This document shows positions 32,911 to 41,789 of a DNA stretch of 64,000 bases, one piece after another. Both the position numbers and the translations under genes were made by a program. The notes below the pieces were generated by a model that did no database searches, had not been told where the DNA came from, and worked only from the letters and a program-made list of their open reading frames with translations. This stretch comes from Paenibacillus_AB hodogayensis (GTDB lineage: Bacteria > Bacillota > Bacilli > Paenibacillales > NBRC-103111). The stretch is taken from the NCBI RefSeq assembly GCF_039536325.1, contig NZ_BAAAYO010000006.1, forward strand, positions 827,646 through 891,645, given 5' to 3'. Positions within the stretch are counted from its first letter, which is position 1. Every line of letters begins with the position of its first letter.

Positions 32911-34494
32911 CTAGCGCTTTCGCGTCAGTAGCCGCGTCTGGATATCCAACTGCTGCTCCAGGGAAAGCGGGTCGTTCCAAGCGAACCGGTTGATGTCCAC
33001 CTCATAGACGCGCCCTTTCCGCACCGCGTCCAGCCCTTGCCACAGCTCGCTGCTCATGATCTCGCGGGCCCGCTTCTCCCCGCCGTGCTCGTTCCAGACG
33101 CTGACGAACATGTGGTCTGCAGCGTATTGCGGCAGCTCGCGGAACGGGATCGCCATGCCCGGGCCTTTGCCCAGCACATGCTCGGCGAGCTGCATCGGCG
33201 GCGAATAGCCAAGCGTGCCGTACAAATTCCGCGTCCCGCGGCCGAAACGGATGTTGACCGCCCAAATTCGGTCCCCCCAGATTTCGTAGGCAGCGACCGT
33301 CTCGCCGGGGCCGACCGCGCCGGCCGTATTTCGCCGTGCCTTCCTCTCCTTGTCCGCAAACCGTTCGATCCACGCCTTCGCCCCGTCTGTCCGGTCCAGC
33401 AGTTCGCCCAAATATTCAAGCTCCTTCAGCGTGTCGTATTGCCCCCAGGGAAGCGAAACCGTCGTGGCAATCTGCGAAAAGTGCTCGTGCTTCGTGCGCG
33501 TGGTCAGAATCAAGTCCGGTTCGAGCTCGGAGATTTTGGTTAATGAAACCGGAAAACCGATATCCTGTATGCCTTGAGCTCGCAACGACGTGGCGAAAGC
33601 CGAAAGCTGCTTGGCCGTCGTTCCGGCAGGCTTCAGACCCAGCGCGAACAGATGGCCCAAATATTGCAGGCAGACGATCGTCTTCGGCTTCTTGACGTAC
33701 AAACTCGGCGACATGCCGACGACCTGCTTGAATTTGCGGCTCAGGTACAGGCCGTCGGAATAGCCGACGACCGGGGCGATCTGATCGAGCGTCGCCTTCG
33801 ACAGCAGCAGTTGCTCCTTCGCCTTGGCGACACGCACTTGGGCAAAATAATCGGCGAACGTCTGCCCTGTCGTCTTCTTGAACAGAACCGAGAAATATTC
33901 GGGAGTCAACCCGCAGCTTTGCGCCAAGTAATCGCGGGTAATGTCGAGCCGGTAGTTCTCGTGTATGTAAGCGACCGCTTGGCGGATGCGCCGCTCGGGA
34001 TCTCCGTCACCTGTCTCCGGAAGCCGGCTCGTCAAGTGATGAAGAATCGTGCGGAACAGCGCGTCCGTCTGGAAATCCGGCTCCCCCCGTCCTCGCTCCC
34101 ACGCTTCGGCCAGCTGCGCCGCCAAAGCGCACACGTCGCCCGGCTGCTCGACGAGCGCTTCTCCGGACCGGATAAACTCGCCCGATTCCTTGACCAGTAC
34201 CTGGCGGTTGTCGCGCGCCTCCTCCACGTCCCATATTTCGAACGACAAGAGCGTTCCCTTGAATATGCTGCTGCGCAAGCGGTGAATATCCACCACGGCG
34301 CCCGGGTTCAGAAACAGGATCGTGTCCGGAGCCAGCTTGTTTTTGCGACCGTCTACATACGCTTCGCCGCTGCCCGCTGCGGCGACGAACAGGGAATGCG
34401 TTATCGCCGTCTCTTGGCACGGCAGTTGCTCCGGCGTCCAGACGTGCGATTTGACGCCAACAAGTTTGTATATTTTACTATAGGTAGGCTTCAC
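32911..34494 (-). CDS. AraC regulator fused to an iron-siderophore binding-protein domain (Btr-like)
   Basis: 527 residues from a GTG at 34494, seven bases after AAGGAGAT. About 1-160 is an AraC-type ligand/arm domain, about 165-270 the double helix-turn-helix (LAQSCGLTPEYFSVLFKKTT; IAPVVGYSDGLYLSRKFKQV), and 280-527 a FecB/TroA-like periplasmic binding fold (PKTIVCLQYLGHLFALGLKP; ISELEPDLILTTR). B. subtilis Btr has this design and activates siderophore uptake when it binds ferri-bacillibactin in the cytoplasm. Fur-box-like sites lie upstream. No siderophore transporter is next to it here. Confidence 0.9.
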   Translation of the reverse strand: MKPTYSKIYKLVGVKSHVWTPEQLPCQETAITHSLFVAAAGSGEAYVDGRKNKLAPDTILFLNPGAVVDIHRLRSSIFKGTLLSFEIWDVEEARDNRQVLVKESGEFIRSGEALVEQPGDVCALAAQLAEAWERGRGEPDFQTDALFRTILHHLTSRLPETGDGDPERRIRQAVAYIHENYRLDITRDYLAQSCGLTPEYFSVLFKKTTGQTFADYFAQVRVAKAKEQLLLSKATLDQIAPVVGYSDGLYLSRKFKQVVGMSPSLYVKKPKTIVCLQYLGHLFALGLKPAGTTAKQLSAFATSLRAQGIQDIGFPVSLTKISELEPDLILTTRTKHEHFSQIATTVSLPWGQYDTLKELEYLGELLDRTDGAKAWIERFADKERKARRNTAGAVGPGETVAAYEIWGDRIWAVNIRFGRGTRNLYGTLGYSPPMQLAEHVLGKGPGMAIPFRELPQYAADHMFVSVWNEHGGEKRAREIMSSELWQGLDAVRKGRVYEVDINRFAWNDPLSLEQQLDIQTRLLTRKR

Positions 34495-34538
34495 GCCGGC
34501 ATCTCCTTTCTTACCGAAAACAATATCAAAATAACAAT

Positions 34539-34577
34539 TGATACTCATTCTCATTATATTGATAATTGTTCTCATTT
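34539..34577. promoter_or_regulatory. Two Fur-box-like sites
   Basis: TGATACTCATTCTCATTAT (34539-34557) and TTGATAATTGTTCTCATTT (34559-34577) each resemble the 19-bp Fur box built of GATAAT and ATTATC halves. They sit 45-85 bases upstream of the Btr-like gene and in the divergent region with the glycosidase gene, implying iron repression. Confidence 0.65.
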
Positions 34578-34652
34578 ACAATCGTCGGTATTCAGCCCGG
34601 CAGCGTTGGGCATATTGCATAAGGAATCGGAACCGGAAAGGAACAAACTTCC

Positions 34653-35978
34653 ATGCGAACTGTACGTATTGCACTCGTTTTGCTGATTTGCGCCGCCTTC
34701 GGAGCCGCCTGCTCGGGCAAGTCCGGCGAAGGGCCGACGGGAGGCCCTCAAGCAAACGGCGGCCAGACCGGCCAAGCCGGAGCGGGAGCGAACCCCGGCG
34801 CCCCGGACCAGCCGACAAACCCGCCCAATGACTCGGGCGGGACAGGAAGTGCTCCGGCCCAGCCGTCCAAGCCCCCTGCCCCTCCCTCCGATCCGGTCAA
34901 GGATACGATCCGTTCGATGACGCTCGACCAGAAGCTCGGGCAGATGATCATCGCCGGAATCGACGGCACGAAGATCGACGAGCAGGCAAAACGACTGATC
35001 GCCGAGGATGCCGTGGGCGGATTTATTTTGTATAAACCAAACATCGAAACGGTCGAGCAGACGGTCGCTTTGTTGAACGCCCTGAAGGACGCCAACAAGG
35101 CAAACCCGGCTCCGCTGCTTCTAAGCGTCGATCAGGAGGGCGGCAAGGTGGACCGGATGCCGCCGTCGTTCGTGCCCGTGCCGTCCAGCCGGGAGATCGC
35201 CAAATCCGGCGACAGCGAAAAAGCCCGCGCCATCGGCGAGGCCATAGGAGCCGGGGTACGCGCGCTCGGCTTTAACGTCGACTTCGCACCGGTGCTCGAT
35301 ATCGACAGCAATCCGAACAATCCGGTAATCGGCAGCCGTTCGTTCGGCCCGACCGCAGCGGTCGTCAGCTCGTTCGGTATCGCCGAAATGTCCGGGCTGC
35401 AAGCCGGGCAGGTCGTTCCGGTGGTGAAGCATTTTCCCGGCCATGGCGACACGTCCGTTGACTCGCACTTGGAGCTGCCGGTCGTCAACAAGACGCTCGA
35501 GCAGCTGCGCAAGCTGGAGCTCGTCCCGTTCGCAAAAGCGATCGAGGCGAAAGCGGACGCGGTAATGATCGCGCACATTTTGCTGCCGCAGCTCGATACG
35601 GAATTCCCGTCCTCCATGTCGGCCAAAGTCATCGCCGACGTGCTGCGCACGGAGATGGGTTTCGAAGGAGTCGTCATTACCGACGATATGACGATGGGCG
35701 CCATCGTAAAGCATTACGACCTCGGCCAAGCGGCGGTCCGTTCGGTCCGCGCCGGAGCGGATATCGTGCTGGTCGCCCATGAATACGCGAACGCCAAGCT
35801 GGCGCTCGGCGCGTTGAAGCAGGCGGTGGAGAGCGGACAGATTGCCGTGGAGGCGATCGACCGCAGAGTATACCGCATTCTGACACTCAAGACGAAGTAC
35901 AAGCTGAGCGACGCTCCCGCCGGGACGGTCGATATGGAGCCGATCAACGCGGCCTTGCGCCAGGCGGTCGGCAAATAA
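34653..35978 (+). CDS. nagZ: Lipoprotein glycoside hydrolase family 3 (NagZ-like beta-N-acetylglucosaminidase)
   Basis: 441 residues; lipobox GAAC with Cys20, then a low-complexity Gly/Pro/Gln linker (about 22-85). The GH3 domain has VDQEGGKVDRM, the NagZ signature KHFPGHGDTSVDSHLELP starting at Lys259, with the His/Asp catalytic dyad, and VITDDMTMGAI with the nucleophile Asp. NagZ removes GlcNAc from muropeptides in wall recycling. As I recall, B. subtilis also has nagZ close to btr, so the neighbourhood is partly conserved. Confidence 0.9.
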   Translation: MRTVRIALVLLICAAFGAACSGKSGEGPTGGPQANGGQTGQAGAGANPGAPDQPTNPPNDSGGTGSAPAQPSKPPAPPSDPVKDTIRSMTLDQKLGQMIIAGIDGTKIDEQAKRLIAEDAVGGFILYKPNIETVEQTVALLNALKDANKANPAPLLLSVDQEGGKVDRMPPSFVPVPSSREIAKSGDSEKARAIGEAIGAGVRALGFNVDFAPVLDIDSNPNNPVIGSRSFGPTAAVVSSFGIAEMSGLQAGQVVPVVKHFPGHGDTSVDSHLELPVVNKTLEQLRKLELVPFAKAIEAKADAVMIAHILLPQLDTEFPSSMSAKVIADVLRTEMGFEGVVITDDMTMGAIVKHYDLGQAAVRSVRAGADIVLVAHEYANAKLALGALKQAVESGQIAVEAIDRRVYRILTLKTKYKLSDAPAGTVDMEPINAALRQAVGK

Positions 35979-36092
35979 AGTCGCAATGGGCCGGTCCCGC
36001 TATGTCCGGCCAAAGGAATGCTTTCCCGGTCAGCTTCGCCGCTATGCCGACCGGTCCAGTACGCAGGACAGCCCGCCAACCCGGTGAGTGTG

Positions 36093-36139
36093 CAAAAAAG
36101 TCTTCATGACCGCAACAAGCGGCATGAAGACTTTTTTTG
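36093..36139. terminator. Bidirectional terminator
   Basis: AAAAAAGTCTTCATG pairs with CATGAAGACTTTTTT around a small CCGC/GCGG inner stem. It separates the convergent glycosidase and aromatic-acid-exporter-family genes. Confidence 0.92.
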
Positions 36140-36168
36140 TCGGACGGGATGTTCCCAAAGCTCCGATC

Positions 36169-37191
36169 CTATAGCTGAAAAAACGCTTGACGACCGTCTA
36201 CGATCGACCGCGACGACACGAACAAAAACGTCTGGGTAACGCCGGAAAACTCCTCCACGTATTCGGTCAGCGCTTCGTAAGCCTGGTAGTAAGGAAACAG
36301 ACCGTACGGAGATGCGTCGCCGTCCGACTGCAGCAGCTCCGGCCGAAGCGCCTTCAGCATTAGCTTGTCGTGCACTCTCCGCCCTTGCATAACCCTCTCC
36401 TGCAGCCTAACGGTCAAACCGATCGCGCGAATCAGCCTCTGCCGTTCCCCGCTCGAAAGATCCGCTTTCTGCAGCGCCTTGACCAGATCGCGTATCCGCT
36501 CCAGCATCGTCTCGTACGTGCGGAACAGATCGCCCGGTTCCAAAGCCCCCTTGTTATTCAACCAGCGGTCTTCGCGAATCAATCCGGATATTTCCTTGCC
36601 GGATTCGATGTACGTCCGCACTTCTTCGATCTGCATGCGCATTTGCGGCTTATATGGCGTCATCCGGCTGCACATCAAATCGTGCTGGATGTAGTACAGC
36701 AGCGTCCGGAGCATGCTTTCCGATTTCATCAGCAGCACTTCCTCCCGCTCCCGATGAACCGGCTTGCGGATCAGATTAACCAACGTTCCGACGACCATGC
36801 CGATAATGACCAGCATGAACTGATGGTAAGCGGCGTTGCCGTGCAGCTCGCTCGAGGTGCCGATCGTATTGACCGCCACGATGACCGCGAGCGTGAGCGA
36901 CGCCGTCTTGCGCAAGCGGACGTGAAGCGCCATGACGAGCAAGGAAACGCCGGCGATGACGATCGAGTAGTTGCCGAACAGCAGCGCAGCGCCGATCCCG
37001 AGCAGCACCGAGCATAAGGCGCTGGCCAGATGCGCCAGCGTATGCTTCAGCGACCGGTACACCGACGGCTGTACGGCAAGCATCGAGATGATGCCGGCGA
37101 AGTGACTCGGCTCCAGGTGCATCAGGCGGGCGATCGATATGCTGATCGCAATTGCAATGACGGTTTTTATAACACGAAGTCCGACCAACAT
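36169..37191 (-). CDS. Aromatic acid exporter family (FUSC/DUF939-like) membrane protein
   Basis: 340 residues from the ATG at 37191 with AAGGGGG upstream. Five or six membrane helices lie in 1-140 (VIKTVIAIAISISIARLMHL, then LALIVAVN-type segments), followed by a cytoplasmic helical domain of 200 residues (ArAE_1_C-like). Family members export aromatic acids or remain uncharacterised. An AT-rich palindrome, TTATG and CATAA with an 8-base spacer (37207-37224), overlaps its promoter region. Confidence 0.85.
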   Translation of the reverse strand: MLVGLRVIKTVIAIAISISIARLMHLEPSHFAGIISMLAVQPSVYRSLKHTLAHLASALCSVLLGIGAALLFGNYSIVIAGVSLLVMALHVRLRKTASLTLAVIVAVNTIGTSSELHGNAAYHQFMLVIIGMVVGTLVNLIRKPVHREREEVLLMKSESMLRTLLYYIQHDLMCSRMTPYKPQMRMQIEEVRTYIESGKEISGLIREDRWLNNKGALEPGDLFRTYETMLERIRDLVKALQKADLSSGERQRLIRAIGLTVRLQERVMQGRRVHDKLMLKALRPELLQSDGDASPYGLFPYYQAYEALTEYVEEFSGVTQTFLFVSSRSIVDGRQAFFQL

Positions 37192-37281
37192 CAAAACACC
37201 CCCTTATTATGTTATATATCATAACACAAAAAGAGGGTTTTGAATGGTTTATTTGATTTCATGTCATATTAGATTACATTA

Positions 37282-38445
37282 TCAAGACCTCGACACCGTG
37301 CCTCCCCGGCCGAGTCCGCGCATCGCGATAAACCCGACGCCTCCAGCGAAGCATAAGACGGCGGCGGTGCGGTACATGATGCTGAAGCCGGCGTGGTCGA
37401 TCAGCCAGCCGCCGACGTTGCTGGCGATCAGCACTGCGAGGCTCGTATAGACCATGCTGAACAACGTCTGCGCCGTCGTTTTCCAGCCTTCGGGGCAGAG
37501 ATCGTTGGCGCACTGCACGCCGGCCGCATAGAACAGCGCGAAGGTGATCCCCTGGAGCATCTGGCTGGCGAGCAGCAGTCCCATAGGGGGATCGAATGAA
37601 ACGATGCACATCCTGAGCGCCGCCGCGAACGCCCCGAGCGCCAGCATCCGGCGGTAGCCGAATCGCTCCGAGAAGCGTGCCGCCAGAATGAAAAAAGGCA
37701 GCTCCGACAAGGCGGACACGGCGGTCAGCCAGCCGATCTTCTCCGATACGTTGCCGCCGGTCGAGCCGACATAGACCGAGAAAAACACGCTAAAGCATTG
37801 CGTTCCGCTCGCCACGAGCAGCACGAGGAGCAGAAACATCCGAAATTCCTTGTTTTGCAGCAGCTTGCCGATATCGCTCCACGAAGCCGCCTTTCGCACG
37901 CCCCCGCCTTTCTCCAGTACGAGCGTAATCGCAAAGACGACTACCATCATCACCATGTAAAACACAAACATGTGCCGAATCCCAATATGCGAATACATGA
38001 TGCCGATCGGCGACACGAGCACGGCGTACCCGATGGAGCCCCACATCCGCGAAGCGCCGTACGTCTGCCTGTATTTCTGCGCATGCGCCACGGCGATGGC
38101 GTCGGATAACGGAATCATCGGCGAGTTGAATATCGCGATCGCTACCGCCGTAGCGGCATACAGCGCAAAGCCGCCCCCGGTCGAGTAGCCGAAGGCGATG
38201 GCCGGCGTCATGAGGCTGCAAATCATCAGCACGGCTTTTTCGATGCCGTGCTTGTCGCATAACAGCCCCCAGATCGGCTGCACCACCAGCGCGACCAGCG
38301 GCCCGATGGCGTACAGAATGCCGATCTGCTGGCTCGTCAATCCGGCTTCTCTTAGCCAAAACGCCAAAAACGGAGCATACGAAGCGGCTGCGGCAAAGAA
38401 AAAGAAATAATAGACGTGTGGCGCATAGGTGTGCAATCGATTCAT
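37282..38445 (-). CDS. MFS transporter (MFS_1-like / LacY-type)
   Basis: About 387 residues from the ATG at 38445, nine bases after GGAG; an upstream in-frame ATG at 38460 lacks a good site. Twelve hydrophobic segments, with GILYAIGPLVALVVQPIWG and LLCDKHGIEK (loop 2-3 motif) and RMWGSIGYAV. This is the pattern of the MFS_1_like group, which holds sugar and nucleoside:H+ symporters. Substrate unknown; no enzymes are adjacent. Confidence 0.88.
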   Translation of the reverse strand: MNRLHTYAPHVYYFFFFAAAASYAPFLAFWLREAGLTSQQIGILYAIGPLVALVVQPIWGLLCDKHGIEKAVLMICSLMTPAIAFGYSTGGGFALYAATAVAIAIFNSPMIPLSDAIAVAHAQKYRQTYGASRMWGSIGYAVLVSPIGIMYSHIGIRHMFVFYMVMMVVVFAITLVLEKGGGVRKAASWSDIGKLLQNKEFRMFLLLVLLVASGTQCFSVFFSVYVGSTGGNVSEKIGWLTAVSALSELPFFILAARFSERFGYRRMLALGAFAAALRMCIVSFDPPMGLLLASQMLQGITFALFYAAGVQCANDLCPEGWKTTAQTLFSMVYTSLAVLIASNVGGWLIDHAGFSIMYRTAAVLCFAGGVGFIAMRGLGRGGTVSRS

Positions 38446-38645
38446 GCTGCTCAGCTCCATTTGGGTTCTTGCATTGCCTTGTCCGTACAAGCTCTATCGG
38501 AGCTAACGATATCACGCCTCGCCGTCGGCCGTCAATGCATCGTGCAAAACGCTTTCAAGTCGTCTCCGCTTAAACGTTCAGTTCCCCGGCAAAATATGCT
38601 ATGCTTGACTGTACAAAACCATCAGCCAAGGAAAGCGAAAAAACA

Positions 38646-40568
38646 ATGAACCTACTGACTGCGGAACGATTGAGCAAAAGCTTCGGCATGAAGCAGCTGT
38701 TCGAGCAAGTGTCCTTCGGCATAAGCGAAGGCGAGAAAATCGGATTGATTGGCGTCAACGGCACAGGCAAATCGACGCTGTTGAAAGTGATAGCCGGAGC
38801 GGAGCAGCCGGACGCCGGAACGATCTCCATCCGCAACGGAGCCACGATCGAATATTTGCCGCAAAATCCGGCGATCGACGACGAGGCAACAGTGCTCGGC
38901 TATATTTTCAGCGGCAATTCGCCGCTTATGCGGCTGCTGCGCGATTACGAGAGCGCCCTCGACCGGCTGGAGCGCGGCGAGGACAGCCCGGAGCTGCAGA
39001 AGCGGCTGCTGGAGCTGAACGCGCGGATGGACGCGGCCGATGCCTGGCAGGTCGAGAACGAGGCAAAGCGCATTCTGAACAAGCTCGGCATCGACCGTTA
39101 CGACGACCTTATGGGCACCCTGTCCGGCGGCCGGCGCAAGCGGGTGGCATTGGCAGGAGCGCTGATCCGGCAGGCCGATCTGCTCATCCTGGACGAACCG
39201 ACCAACCATATCGATACCGATACGGTCGATTGGCTGGAGCAGCATTTGTCCAAATCGAAATGCGCCCTGTTGATGATCACCCATGACCGGTATTTCCTCG
39301 ACCGGGTCGCCGACCGTATCCTGGAGCTCGACCGCGGCAGTCTTTACGGCTATGCGGGCAGCTACAACCTGTATTTGGAGCAAAAGGCCGAGCGGCTGTC
39401 GCAGCAGCAAGCCTCCGAGGAGAAGCGGCAAAACCTGCTGCGGCGCGAGCTGGCTTGGATTCGCCGCGGGGCGAAGGCGCGATCGACGAAGCAGAAGGCG
39501 CGGATCGAGCGCTTCGAGAAGCTGCAGGACGCCGCTCCCGAAGGCGCAGCCAAAGATATGGACATCGCCCTCTCCGGCGCTCGCTTGGGCAAAAAGGTGA
39601 TCGAGCTGGAAGGCGTCTCCAAACGTTACGGGGAGCGCGACATTATCCGTTCGTTCAGCCTCATCGTGCAGCGCGACGACCGGATCGGTATCGTCGGACC
39701 GAACGGGGCGGGCAAGTCGACGCTTCTGAAGCTGATCGCAGGCTCGCTCGCGCCGGACTCCGGTACGGTGGACATCGGATCGACGGTGAAAATCGGCGTA
39801 TTTTCCCAGGAGAACGAAGAGCTCGACGAGTCTCTGCGGGTGATCGAATATATTCGCAACGCCTCCGAACAGGTGCGAACGTCGGACGGGGAGCTGATTA
39901 GCGCCTCGCAGATGCTCGAGCGCTTCCTGTTTCCCCCTTCGGCGCAATGGACGCCGATCGCGAGCCTATCCGGCGGCGAGAAGCGGCGGTTGTTCCTGCT
40001 GCGCATTCTGATGGAAGGGCCGAACGTGCTGCTGCTGGACGAGCCGACGAACGACTTGGACATTCAGACGCTCGGCGTGCTGGAGGACTATCTGGAGCGG
40101 TTTCAGGGCGCCGTCCTGGTCGTGTCCCATGACCGTTACTTTCTCGACCGGACGATCGATTCGCTGCTTGTGGCGGAAGGCAACGGCATCCTGTCCCGCC
40201 ATGAGGGCAATTTCACGGAATACCGCGATCGGCTGAAGGAAGAGCAGGCAGCCGCGCTTACCGGCAAGGATAAGACGGAGCGCGCGGCGACGGAGACGTC
40301 TCAGGCCAGCCCTTCCAAGGATAAGCCGCTGAAGTTCTCGTATAAGGAACAAAAGGAGTTCGAGGAAATCGACGACCGGATTGCCGAGGCGGAGCAGGCG
40401 CTGCAGGAAGCGGCGGAGGCGATTGCCGGCAGCGGCACCGACTACGAGGAGCTGATGCGGCACACGGCCAGACACCGGGAGCTAGAAGAGGCGCTCGAAT
40501 TGCTGCTGGAGCGCTGGACGTACCTGAACGAGCTGGCGGAGCGGATCGAACGGCAGCGCAACGGTTAA
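38646..40568 (+). CDS. ABC-F family ATPase (Uup-like)
   Basis: 640 residues from the ATG at 38646. Two ABC domains: Walker A GVNGTGKST and GPNGAGKST, signatures LSGGRRKR and LSGGEKRR, Walker B LLILDEPTNHID and LLLDEPTNDLD, each with SHDRYFLDR-like switch. A linker (KARSTKQKARIERFEKLQ) joins them, and a C-terminal coiled coil (about 570-640) fits the Uup branch. ABC-F proteins act on the ribosome, not in transport. It is followed after 29 bases by an AraC regulator gene. Confidence 0.92.
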   Translation: MNLLTAERLSKSFGMKQLFEQVSFGISEGEKIGLIGVNGTGKSTLLKVIAGAEQPDAGTISIRNGATIEYLPQNPAIDDEATVLGYIFSGNSPLMRLLRDYESALDRLERGEDSPELQKRLLELNARMDAADAWQVENEAKRILNKLGIDRYDDLMGTLSGGRRKRVALAGALIRQADLLILDEPTNHIDTDTVDWLEQHLSKSKCALLMITHDRYFLDRVADRILELDRGSLYGYAGSYNLYLEQKAERLSQQQASEEKRQNLLRRELAWIRRGAKARSTKQKARIERFEKLQDAAPEGAAKDMDIALSGARLGKKVIELEGVSKRYGERDIIRSFSLIVQRDDRIGIVGPNGAGKSTLLKLIAGSLAPDSGTVDIGSTVKIGVFSQENEELDESLRVIEYIRNASEQVRTSDGELISASQMLERFLFPPSAQWTPIASLSGGEKRRLFLLRILMEGPNVLLLDEPTNDLDIQTLGVLEDYLERFQGAVLVVSHDRYFLDRTIDSLLVAEGNGILSRHEGNFTEYRDRLKEEQAAALTGKDKTERAATETSQASPSKDKPLKFSYKEQKEFEEIDDRIAEAEQALQEAAEAIAGSGTDYEELMRHTARHRELEEALELLLERWTYLNELAERIERQRNG

Positions 40569-40597
40569 ATTTCCAAGAACTCGTCGGAGGAACCAGC

Positions 40598-41422
40598 ATG
40601 CGACAACCGGACTTTTTTATACGGGGCTCGATCAGCTCGTTCAATGAGGATTGGTACGATGACGGCTTTCATCAGAATACGACGCTCGAAATCGAATTCG
40701 TCGTCGAAGGCCGCGGGCTGTTCGAATGGCCGGAACGGAAGGCTTTCGTGGAAGCCGGTCATATCGTCGTCATTCCGCCCGGCATCAGCCACCGGTTCGC
40801 CGCCGTCACGAAGGTGCGCTTTGGCGTGCTGCATTTGCAGGACATGCCTCCGTCGCTTCAGGAGGCGGCCGACAAGCTGGTGCAGGACAGCCGGCAGCCG
40901 CGCATTTATGCGCTGTCCCGCCTCGACCGCGACCGCTTCGAGAAGCTGTTTCGCGAATGGCTGCGTACGCACGCCTCCCCGTTAAAGCTGTGGGAGCGCA
41001 CGCAGGCCGTATGGGCCGAGCTGCTGGTGCTGTATTTGCTGGAGCACGCCCAGACGGATTTGCAGGCGATGACGATTACGAAGGCTGCCGACTATCTGCG
41101 CGAGAACTTGCGGGAAAGCGTGCAGATGGCCGATCTGGCCGAATTGACCGGCCTGACCGTCGCCGGCTTCCGCCGGACGTTCGAGAAAATGTACAGGGTC
41201 AGCCCGAAGCAGTACCAGCAGCAATGCCGGATGCAGGAAGCCAAATGGCTGCTCAGCGCGACCGACAAAGACTTGAATGAAATCGCCGAGCAGGTCGGCT
41301 TTCACCGCCTCCACTCGTTCTCCCAATGGTTCAAGTGCGCCGAGGGCGCCTCTCCCTCGTTATGGCGCAAACGACATCAGGCGCTGCACGGCCGAGACAG
41401 CCAAGCCGTAGACGAGGGTTGA
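40598..41422 (+). CDS. AraC family transcriptional regulator with cupin-type sensor
   Basis: 274 residues. Residues 1-90 form an arabinose-binding-like cupin (FHQNTTLEIEFVVEGRGLFE; GHIVVIPPGISHRF), and about 165-265 a double helix-turn-helix (MADLAELTGLTVAGFRRTFE; IAEQVGFHRLHSFSQWFK). It lies 367 bases upstream of, and in the same direction as, a Gfo/Idh/MocA and sugar isomerase pair, which it may activate. Confidence 0.9.
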   Translation: MRQPDFFIRGSISSFNEDWYDDGFHQNTTLEIEFVVEGRGLFEWPERKAFVEAGHIVVIPPGISHRFAAVTKVRFGVLHLQDMPPSLQEAADKLVQDSRQPRIYALSRLDRDRFEKLFREWLRTHASPLKLWERTQAVWAELLVLYLLEHAQTDLQAMTITKAADYLRENLRESVQMADLAELTGLTVAGFRRTFEKMYRVSPKQYQQQCRMQEAKWLLSATDKDLNEIAEQVGFHRLHSFSQWFKCAEGASPSLWRKRHQALHGRDSQAVDEG

Positions 41423-41442
41423 GTCCGTTCTCCATTGTGGGC

Positions 41443-41482
41443 GAAGGGGTGCACGGTCATAGAATCGCGCCCCTTCTTTTTC
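41443..41482 (+). terminator. Terminator after the AraC gene
   Basis: GAAGGGG pairs with CCCCTTC (41443-41449 with 41470-41476), extended inside by GC pairs, and is followed by T4-5. It ends the ABC-F/AraC unit. Confidence 0.8.
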
Positions 41483-41760
41483 TCTGATTATTATTCCGTT
41501 TTTTCCACTTTACCCTTTCCGCTCTCCTTGTCTCCACTTACTCTCCCTTCTCCTACTGTTTTTCTCTTGCCTTTTCATTTGCCATCTCCTGCTTCTTCGC
41601 TCCCCTTCCGGACACCCGCCGCGCCGCCGCTAACCGCTTCGGCGCTTCGCTGCTCTTGCCCTCCCCTTTGTGATCCGCTATACCCACCTTTTACTTTTTG
41701 CGTAAATTCCGGCTTCATTTCGATAAATACTTTTCCGTTCATTTCCACTATTGTTGTTCG
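41477..41760 (+). other. Pyrimidine-rich gene-free stretch
   Basis: About 280 bases are dominated by C and T on the plus strand (for example CTTTACCCTTTCCGCTCTCC and similar text throughout). It lies between the AraC terminator and the ribosome binding site AAGGGAGG of the oxidoreductase gene. An open frame crosses it, but its Ser/Pro/Leu/Phe composition just reflects the bias. No promoter is obvious. Confidence 0.6.
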
Positions 41761-41789
41761 TGTAACGATACATAAGGGAGGAATCCGCC

